A program made the position numbers and the translations under genes. Under the pieces are notes generated by a model. It searched no databases and had not been told where the DNA came from. It saw nothing but the letters and a program-made list of their open reading frames with translations. Positions 59,901-64,000 of a stretch of DNA of 64,000 bases are shown piece after piece; within the stretch, counting starts at the first letter, position 1; each line of letters starts with the position of its first letter. The stretch spans positions 17,734,957-17,798,956 of the forward strand of contig ML664199.1 of assembly GCA_007570785.1 (NCBI GenBank), written 5' to 3'. This DNA comes from Antilocapra americana. Its lineage: Eukaryota > Chordata > Mammalia > Artiodactyla > Antilocapridae.

Positions 59901-60795
59901 GGAATGGATAATTGGATTACTTAAGGACAGCTCTAACAATTTTTAAGATAATTTATTATAAGGTCAGATGTACAGTCTACCACTTTCCTTTTTCCTTAAA
60001 ATGATATATTTAACCATTTACATAATAAAACATTCTTTAAATATTCATTACACTCACGAGCTTAAATTCTTACACAACCCAGATCCACTGAGACCTGAAA
60101 GGATCTGTGCTTTCAAGGGGGAGGAAAGGGGATCAAGATCACTGATTGGTTATTACAAGGACAAAGGTTACTGACTTAAATATAGACACACAGTTAAAAC
60201 TACTGTGTATATATTTTAAACGCTTTAAGACATACAAAATTATAATCTAATTAAAAGGTAACTGGTAATAACTTAAAAGGTTCAATAATATTTCCAAAGA
60301 AAACAGGCTTAGTGCAAACACAGAATCTTGCTACCTACAAATCTTTGGACAGAATTTCAACTACACCAAGTCAGCTTTAAAAAAAAAAAAAAATACCGAG
60401 TCACAGAAGATATGTCATTATGGAATACAAACATGCCTATGTAGATTTATCACACCAAAGTGACCAAATGAAATTCTGTTAAAAGTACACTGCTTAAAAC
60501 GTGAAAGATTAAAGAACAGAACCTAATCAACGATAGGACTGCAAAGACGAAATCGAATGCCAGTGAAACAGAACAGCATGACATTTTCTCATACACAGCC
60601 AAATGCAAAAACATTCGAAATAGCTGTTTTAACCCTTTACTCTTAAACCCTTAATTTGACTTCATTTTCAACCCCAAATATATCTAAATTGCAAAGGATA
60701 TTCATAGAAATACATTACTGGTCACATAAAAATTGAACAAAAGATTAAAAAGCAGACATACCCTTGTCCTTCCAATTTTTCTTCTGACCATCCAT
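27739..60795 (-). CDS. RTN4: RTN4-C (Nogo-C), complete; also the shared C-terminal reticulon domain of RTN4
   Basis: Seven exons (34, 208, 139, 70, 47, 59 and 43 coding nt) total 600 nt = 199 codons plus stop, the known length of the short isoform Nogo-C. Residues 1-11 come from the isoform-specific first exon ([11 protein letters not shown]); the rest is the reticulon homology domain. That domain has a first long hydrophobic hairpin ([16 protein letters not shown]...), the 66-residue loop (Nogo-66) across the 42943 and 39811 exons, a second hairpin ([20 protein letters not shown], then [10 protein letters not shown]) and a lysine-rich C terminus KRKAE acting as ER-retention signal. Reticulons shape tubular ER by hairpin insertion; the Nogo-66 loop is known to inhibit axon growth through the Nogo receptor. 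Exons specific to RTN4-A and -B lie beyond 64000. Confidence 0.97.
28160..28218 (-). CDS. RTN4: RTN4 exon (59 nt)
   Basis: Acceptor 'ctctttcag', donor 'gtaagt'. It encodes [19 protein letters not shown] plus two bases of Lys, the amphipathic segment after the second hairpin. Confidence 0.97.
28409..28455 (-). CDS. RTN4: RTN4 exon (47 nt)
   Basis: Acceptor 'cctttttcag', donor 'gtaatt'. It completes Ala and encodes [15 protein letters not shown], the end of the second membrane hairpin. Confidence 0.97.
28456..29042 (-). other. RTN4: RTN4 intron with CHR-type SINE
   Basis: About 590 bp; contains the CHR-type SINE at 28881-28999. The rest is unique. Confidence 0.7.
28881..28999 (-). mobile_element. 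CHR-type (cetartiodactyl tRNA-Glu-derived) SINE
   Basis: The reverse complement starts 'gggacttcctggaggactgg' then 'tggttaagactcc', passes 'gggtttgatgcctggtatgg' and ends in an A-rich tail (T-run at 28882-28890). This is the CHR layout, distinct from Bov-tA. It lies about 45 bp from the 29043 exon. Confidence 0.8.
29043..29112 (-). CDS. RTN4: RTN4 exon (70 nt)
   Basis: Acceptor 'ttttcttacag', donor 'gtaagt'. It encodes [20 protein letters not shown] then LIL, the first half of the second hydrophobic hairpin, ending one base into Ala. Confidence 0.97.
29625..29765 (-). mobile_element. MIR SINE, diverged
   Basis: The + strand has 'ttaagtgctttacaaataca', 'tttatgaggtaggcactgct' and 'gacactgaggaaaaaacagg', the inverted MIR order. 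Confidence 0.75.
30241..30410 (+). mobile_element. MER20-like hAT MITE
   Basis: Begins 'gggatcagcaaactttctgt' and has 'tttatgggccacaaaggatc', the pattern of the 'caggggtcagcaaactttt' elements. Family name from memory. Confidence 0.65.
30485..30583 (-). mobile_element. Truncated Bov-tA SINE piece with 8-bp duplication
   Basis: 'agctgggt' flanks the segment at 30485-30492 and 30576-30583. It has the inverted SINE tail 'gtgtccgactctttgcgacc' and then jumps to 'ggtgggttgccatg', so most of the body is deleted. Confidence 0.8.
31800..31927 (-). mobile_element. Bov-tA SINE, partial
   Basis: Inverted tail 'atgtctgactctctgcgacc' through 'gcaagaatactggagtgggt'; the tRNA-like head is missing. Confidence 0.88.
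32783..34925 (+). mobile_element. BovB (RTE-type) LINE, 5'-truncated, interrupted by L1
   Basis: From 'aagaacagaaacggtatgga' through reverse-transcriptase-encoding sequence (a frame at 34020 reads [24 protein letters not shown], with the catalytic YADDT motif) to the typical 3' end 'gacacaactgagcaactgaa'. Internal stops and frameshifts, for example near 32930, mark it as dead. The element is split by the L1 at 33320-33830 and resumes at 33842. Confidence 0.93.
33309..33841 (+). mobile_element. L1 3' end nested in BovB, with 11-bp target-site duplication
   Basis: 'agaaaaagcaa' at 33309-33319 and 33831-33841. Between them is a 5'-truncated L1 3' region ('gatgaatggataagaaagct', 'tacacaatggaatattactc') with a G-rich 3' UTR stretch and an A-tail. 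BovB sequence is continuous across the two duplications. Confidence 0.95.
35800..36110 (+). repeat. Decayed interspersed repeat with GT/poly-G tract
   Basis: Resembles the 'ttgacccttgaacaacac...gtccactta' type repeats of mammalian genomes ('ctgacctctgaacacaggag', 'ggtccacttgtcagcaca'). Class not assigned. A (GT)n followed by a run of about 12 G lies at 36034-36060. Confidence 0.45.
38416..38562 (-). mobile_element. BOV-A2 SINE piece with (CTG)8 tail
   Basis: Inverted BOV-A2 3' half; its AGC-repeat tail appears as eight CTG units at 38419-38442. Reading frames of poly-Ala or poly-Cys across it are repeat shadows. Confidence 0.9.
39811..39949 (-). CDS. RTN4: RTN4 exon: most of Nogo-66 loop (139 nt)
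   Basis: Acceptor 'cttcttttctag', donor 'gtaagt'. It completes Arg and encodes [40 protein letters not shown] and LVDSLK. The [11 protein letters not shown] and [13 protein letters not shown] pieces are diagnostic of RTN4 rather than other reticulons. Confidence 0.97.
40155..40356 (+). mobile_element. MIR SINE
   Basis: 'gagcttgaatgttaagctct', 'accacttacctggttgtgta', 'aactcagtttcctcatttta' and 'gcactcaattaatggtagtt' in MIR order. Confidence 0.8.
40462..40573 (-). mobile_element. Bov-tA SINE, partial
   Basis: Inverted tail 'gtccgactctctgagacccc' through 'gcaagaatactggaatg'; head missing. Confidence 0.85.
41522..41597 (-). mobile_element. Bov-A-type SINE fragment
   Basis: Inverted 'catgtccaactctttgcaat' and 'ggactgcagcacgccaggct'; only about 75 bp remain. 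Confidence 0.75.
42080..42275 (+). mobile_element. Old L1 3' UTR-like fragment
   Basis: 'gagatggtgatggtagtaca', 'aaaccactgaattttacagt' and 'aattatatttatctcaattt' resemble the end of mammalian L1 elements. Confidence 0.55.
42943..43150 (-). CDS. RTN4: RTN4 exon: first reticulon hairpin and start of Nogo-66 (208 nt)
   Basis: Acceptor 'catctttag', donor 'gtgaga'. It completes Val and encodes [20 protein letters not shown], a long hydrophobic run, then [20 protein letters not shown]. This is the first exon common to RTN4-A, -B and -C. Confidence 0.97.
44938..45140 (+). mobile_element. MIR SINE
   Basis: 'agactccagagtcaatcacc', 'actagttatgtgactacagg', 'acttcaccttcctctataaa' and 'ttgtaaggattaagtgagat' follow the MIR order. 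Confidence 0.8.
45334..45552 (+). mobile_element. Bov-tA SINE
   Basis: Full-length: 'gggctttccagatggcacta' head through 'gttggacatgaccaaagcaa' tail. The frame reading [20 protein letters not shown] is its shadow. Confidence 0.93.
47738..50325 (+). mobile_element. L1 LINE 3' half, degenerate
   Basis: About 2.4 kb of L1 ORF2-type and 3' UTR sequence ('atggccaagtggtatttatc', 'ttgatcaatatataaagtca', 'gatgaatggataaacaaaat', 'gatggaatattattcagcca'), ending in an A-rich tail with 'tggtgatggctgcacaattc' before it. Many stops. A Bov-tA is inserted at 49349-49556. Confidence 0.88.
49330..49568 (+). mobile_element. Bov-tA SINE inserted in L1
   Basis: 'ttctgcaaagaa' at 49330-49341 and 49557-49568 marks the duplication (the next few bases match imperfectly). 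The body runs from 'ggggcttcgctggtggctca' to 'gacgactgagtgacttaact'. Confidence 0.92.
52218..52382 (-). mobile_element. MIR SINE
   Basis: 'gagcaaggaactgtgcaact', 'tatacataaagaaagtgagg' and 'accaactgaaattcaggtct' are the inverted MIR pieces. Confidence 0.7.
52440..53060 (+). mobile_element. Internally deleted BovB (ART2-like)
   Basis: The 5' part ('aaccccacatccaaagtcag', 'cagtattctggccttaagaa', 'actggagatcagtggagaaa') is BovB 5' leader; near 52903-52912 it switches to BovB 3'-end sequence ('ggatggcatcatcggctcaa', 'gaggcctggagtgctgcgat') and ends 'gactgaactgatctgaactg'. Nearly the whole coding region is missing. A frame across it is non-functional. Confidence 0.85.
54287..54465 (-). mobile_element. 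Bov-tA SINE
   Basis: Inverted 'agtgtccaactctttgtgac' through 'aacccaggaatcaaacccgc'; flanked on the left by a short TG run. Confidence 0.9.
54886..55091 (+). mobile_element. Bov-tA SINE with 15-bp target-site duplication
   Basis: 'caagaatggatgtat' at 54886-54900 and 55077-55091. The body starts 'gggtatcccaggtggcagtg' and ends in a short CGCA/CA tail; an internal deletion removes the part after 'gcaggtttgatc'. Confidence 0.95.
55269..55465. repeat. Three-copy tandem repeat of SINE tail plus TG/TA microsatellite
   Basis: 'atgctaagttgcttcatttg' followed by 'tgtccgac' begins at 55301, 55372 and 55437 (periods 71 and 65 bp). The first two copies run into 'atatacgtgtgtgtgt' and TA-rich tracts, the third continues into a complete inverted Bov-tA. 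A (TG)n array of about 11 units precedes them (55269-55290). Confidence 0.92.
55437..55615 (-). mobile_element. Bov-tA SINE (source of the tandem tail)
   Basis: The reverse complement begins near 'ggtaaagaagccgcctgcca' and ends 'gtcggacacaaatgaagcaa' at the tandem array. Confidence 0.92.
55750..56030 (+). repeat. Unclassified ancient repeat-like segment
   Basis: 'atgaatgccttttaaatgaa' and 'ccttaggaagtgtttggctt' lie in a layout that recalls a widespread mammalian repeat also suspected at 6990-7150. Family not identified. Confidence 0.35.
56377..56621 (+). mobile_element. BovB 3'-end fragment within old L1 sequence
   Basis: 'cctccaatactttggccacc' through 'gacacgactgagagactgaa'. Flanking DNA (56250-56376 and 56622-56760; 'gaatactatatccattaaaa') looks like one interrupted old L1 3' end. 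Confidence 0.88.
56902..56930. repeat. (AC)n microsatellite
   Basis: About 14 AC units, uninterrupted. Confidence 0.95.
60762..60795 (-). CDS. RTN4: RTN4-C (Nogo-C) first coding exon
   Basis: The ATG at 60795 (G at -3 and G at +4, a good context) opens [11 protein letters not shown] plus one base of Val, then donor 'gtatgt'. That base joins TT of the 42943-43150 exon to give Val, exactly the known Nogo-C junction. A second ATG lies 4 nt inside but out of frame. Too short for open-frame detection. Confidence 0.96.
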
Positions 60796-61000
60796 CTCTT
60801 GTCACGATCTGCCCTACAGATGCAATTATCAATTATGCATACCAGCAGAAAAGCTGCAGCTGCGAAAATCTACCCCCCGAGACATGAAATACCCGTTTCC
60901 TCAACCGAAGCCTGCAGTCTCCTCTGCTGCACAACTGCAGCAGGACTGAAGTCACCTGACGCCTTCTGGGTGTGGAGCAGTCTGACGCAGTGCAATCTGT
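60796..61000 (-). promoter_or_regulatory. RTN4: Putative RTN4-C promoter / 5' UTR with E-box cluster
   Basis: Directly upstream of the RTN4-C exon on the - strand. CANNTG boxes are seen at 60857-60862 (CAGCTG), 60932-60937 (CAACTG) and 60953-60958 (CACCTG), the first and last being forms preferred by myogenic bHLH factors. No TATA box was convincing. The transcription start is unknown; promoter function follows from the position before an isoform-specific first exon. Confidence 0.55.
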
Positions 61001-61552
61001 AACTAGGTTACGAATGCCCAGGCGCTACCGCCTTCTTCTAGCTGCTTATTGTTCTAGTCTTTTGCTTGCTGCTCACACCCAATGGAGCTACTTTTGTAGG
61101 GTCGGGTGGGGTGGGAGGCAAGCTATCAAAAGAAAGGAAAGAAAAGAGGGTTGTTCTTCTGACAGAGTTAATCACTGAATATATCTGTAATACACTTGAA
61201 GACCACATACAGTTTCTGTCTTTTTTTCTTGACAGGGGAATTATATTGCTGCTTTCCAGCCTCATTTAAAAACTCAATGGTTACCTGATAAGATAAAAAT
61301 GGACTGCTCCAAAGAAGGGTAACAGCTTAAATTTCAAGTCTTGGAAATGCATTCTCTTCTTTCTCCTAAATTATCAGCATTTTGCACCCTTATGAGGGTA
61401 TGACAAGAGAATCACAAAAGTTAAATTATTACTGTTTCTTGAATATAAATTATTTAAATAGAAAAGTTTTTATTCTATTTCAGCAATCAATTTCTAATGT
61501 AATGCTAATGCAGGAAACTACATACTTCAGAAGATTAGCTACACTGAAATAG

Positions 61553-61602
61553 TATAACATATATATGTATTATATGTTTTATATATATATATGTATATAT
61601 AT
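61553..61602. repeat. (TA)n-rich low-complexity tract
   Basis: Imperfect AT/GTAT alternation over about 50 bp. Confidence 0.85.
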
Positions 61603-63314
61603 TAGAACTTGCTGTAAAACGGGCTGCAAAAACCAGTGATCAGATCAGAAGTGGCTTGAATAAAGAACTCAGTTCTTCCCTTCTCTGCCTCTCTAACTCC
61701 AACCACAAAACAAAGCAATTTTTTTTTAAGAGTCTAGTATTCTCAGATTGAAAGTTAATATTTAACTTTAAACTCTCTTCACTGGACCCTTGAATAATGT
61801 GATATTTGAGAACACTGTCACCAAGTCATATCACGGCTGAAAATCTCTGGCCTCTTGGTGCAGTAGTTGGAAATCCCAAACTATTCACTAACTATGTAAT
61901 ATTTCCAAAGTAGTATTTTCTAATAATGAATTCCTTAAGACTGAAGGCCAGTAAATACTTAAGCATTAAAATAATGTACTCAAAAACACGGCCCAAACAC
62001 GGTTTTCAAGTCAGAGATTACTACACTAATAGGAGAGGGAAAAAGAATTCTTGAAGCAAAAGGTATTTACCCATTCATACTATTCACATGTTCTGGTACT
62101 TGACTTGGTTGGAGTAGGCAGCAATATGTAAGCTGTAAGAGCTCCCAGGCCACCTCTTGCAAGATATTCCTCTTTTTCTATTTCTTTCCTTCCCCAGAAA
62201 AACTCAAGTTTTTGTTTTGCTTTGTTTGCTTTGTGATGTTAGAGATGAAGGCAAATAAGGTGAGAAAGCAGGGATCATTTAGGTTGAAGTGCTACTCTCT
62301 AAGATGGCAGTTGCTAGTATACAATTCTTGATAACTAAAAAAATCATTTCTACTTTCCAGCAATGGACAATAGGAATTTGTAATAAAATTTACAGTTACA
62401 GAGTAGTTTTAAACTTACTTCAAAATTTAATTATTCTGAGCTATACAAAAGTATGAAACTAAACATATGTCCCATTACTGAAAGGGATTAAATTATGATG
62501 CTTAACACCATATGCTGTAATATAATGCCCTCTATGGACTAAAGTATAGCACTTCAGCATTAATTACTGAATTGAACCTAAGACATGAACAAAGACTGTA
62601 TTTTAGAAAATGAACAAGCTAAAAATAACCAAAAAATAATGAACATGCTAAGGTCTATAAACAATTTCATATAATGAATACTACAAGCCATAAAGAAACT
62701 GAAAGTGATACTATTCAATGAGAACTAAATAAACGTTGATTTCTTATATTATAATCCAAAAATAGACATTACAAAAGATCTAAAGCATTTTAAAATCTGG
62801 AATTAAATAGCCATTAGGTTTTCAACAAATCTTTGAAAACTTTTAAGTTTTCGCTAAATACATGTTTGCGGGAATCTTCAAGGTCACTTCATAATGTTTA
62901 TCATAGCATGATTCAAGCATTTTTTTGATTTAATACGTTGTGCCTGAATTCAAAATCCTCTTATATATATATAAGTCATTTTCAAAGTCATTTGTTAGTG
63001 GAAAGCAAATATGCACAACTCACCAAACCTCCTTCGCCCAACTGAATACGGTGGATTAGAGTATTCCACAGATACCCTTTTCTGTCTCCAACACTAGATG
63101 GCACCAACACCCACGGTACAGTTGACTGTCCAACCCAAGACATGCAATCTGGCAAAAACTACTCAATTTTCCAGCTCTTTCCCAGGACTGATTGGCAGTC
63201 AGGAACTAGATCACAGTACCATAGGAAAAGGAAAATAACTCCAACATCAAAAAACATGTGGAATAAAACGATCTCTGATCAGAATTCAAAATCAATTTCG
63301 AACAGATCGGAATT

Positions 63315-63548
63315 AAACATAAAGAAAGAAAGTGAAGTCGCTCAGTTGTGCCTGACTCTTTGCAACCCCATAGACTGTAGCCTACCAGGCTCCTCCCTCC
63401 GTCCATGGAATTTTCCAGGCAGGAGTACTGGAGTGGGTTGCCATTTCCTTCTCCAGGGGATCTTCCCAACCCAGGGATCGAACCCAGATCTCTCACATTG
63501 CAGGCAGACACTTCACCGTCTGAGCCACCAGGGAAGCCCAAACATAAA
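63315..63548 (-). mobile_element. Bov-tA SINE with 9-bp target-site duplication
   Basis: 'aaacataaa' at 63315-63323 and 63540-63548. The reverse complement runs from 'gggcttccctggtggctcag' to 'gaagtc'/'actttcttt' near the left duplication. Well preserved. Confidence 0.94.
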
Positions 63549-63689
63549 AATGAAGCTATAAGTTAGTAAATAAAAATTATAAATATTCCCATGTGAAAAC
63601 TGAAAATATCCACTAAAATGTACAGTAAAATAAAATTTAGAAAACTAAGTGAAAACTATAAAATGACAAAAATTTGCATCTTTGTACTG

Positions 63690-64000
63690 TATACAAAGAA
63701 CTCTCAAAATCAGAAAGAGGTGATTCTAATTTTTAAATGGGCAAAGGGGATGAACAGGCACTTCATACAAGAAATACAAATAATTGATAAATATGTAGAA
63801 CACGTTCACCTTCACTAATAATCAAAGATCAAAACAGCAAGATTGTTACTTTAACCTGTCAAACTACTAAAGGTTTTTTTTAAAAAAAGCCAGGTACACA
63901 ATGTCTGGAAGGATACTTAAAGAAGTAAGTCCTAGTAAATGACTCTAGGAAGGTACACTAGGGCAGCTGGTTAAGACAGGGAGAAGACTTACTGTAATTG
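63690..64000 (+). mobile_element. Old L1 ORF2 end-like fragment
   Basis: 'aaatgggcaaaggggatgaa' and 'cttcatacaagaaatacaaa' match the conserved 'aaatgggcaaaggacatgaa' region of L1. It runs off the window end. Confidence 0.65.

Larger units (their letters stand above)
43151..60761 (-). other. RTN4: RTN4 intron (17.6 kb) between RTN4-C first exon and common exon
   Basis: Repeat-rich: a MIR (44938-45140), Bov-tA copies (45334, 49349, 54287, 54901, 55437), an L1 (47738-50325), BovB-derived pieces (52440, 56377), dinucleotide repeats and old L1 scraps (56250-56760). The spans 43200-44900, 45560-47700, 50330-52200, 53060-54280 and 56990-60760 are AT-rich with no clear gene; a decayed LINE-2-like stretch is possible near 57800-58130. 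Confidence 0.75.
60801..64000 (-). other. RTN4: RTN4 intron upstream of RTN4-C exon
   Basis: For the longer isoforms this is intron. Beyond the putative promoter it is AT-rich, with a (TA)n at 61553-61602, a short (TA)n near 62964, a Bov-tA at 63315-63548 and old L1-like sequence at the end. The large RTN4-A-specific exon was not found, so it lies beyond 64000. Confidence 0.7.

Overview
This is a mammalian, specifically ruminant, nuclear DNA window. The evidence is many Bov-tA/BOV-A2 SINEs (tRNA-headed copies with the conserved 'gtccgactctttgcgacc' tail), BovB LINE pieces, a CHR-type SINE, older MIR and L1 copies, and intron-split genes with GT-AG junctions. No bacterial, viral or CRISPR feature was seen.

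Two protein-coding genes meet tail to tail. On the + strand, positions 5315-24694 hold the last 15 coding exons of EML6, a large EMAP-like microtubule-associated WD40 protein. They encode about 630 residues: the third HELP motif and the third WD40 propeller pair, with the stop at 24692-24694 and a long 3' UTR to about 26.6 kb. On the - strand, from about 26.8 kb to 60.8 kb, lie the shared C-terminal exons of RTN4 (reticulon-4/Nogo) and, at 60762-60795, the first exon of the short isoform RTN4-C (Nogo-C). The seven coding exons sum to exactly 600 nt, i.e. 199 codons plus stop. The gene pair EML6-RTN4 in convergent orientation matches the known mammalian arrangement. The upstream EML6 exons and the RTN4-A/B-specific exons fall outside the window.

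Within an EML6 intron sits a processed TAF12 pseudogene on the - strand. It has a poly(A) tail, a 16-bp target-site duplication and one 2-nt frame-breaking deletion near the C terminus.

Region by region: 1-5314 is an EML6 intron with one candidate regulatory segment around 3.7-4.2 kb; 5315-24694 holds EML6 exons separated by short, repeat-poor introns; 24695-26595 is the EML6 3' UTR; about 200 bp of intergenic DNA follows; 26800-29112 is the compact 3' end of RTN4; 29113-60761 is RTN4 introns rich in BovB, L1 and Bov-tA; 60762-61000 is the RTN4-C first exon and putative promoter; 60796-64000 is further RTN4 intron. Points worth a second look are a 21-nt EML6 microexon, the RTN4-C promoter with clustered E-boxes, a paired SOX-type site in an EML6 intron, two independent tandem expansions of SINE tail plus dinucleotide repeat, and a nested L1-in-BovB insertion.
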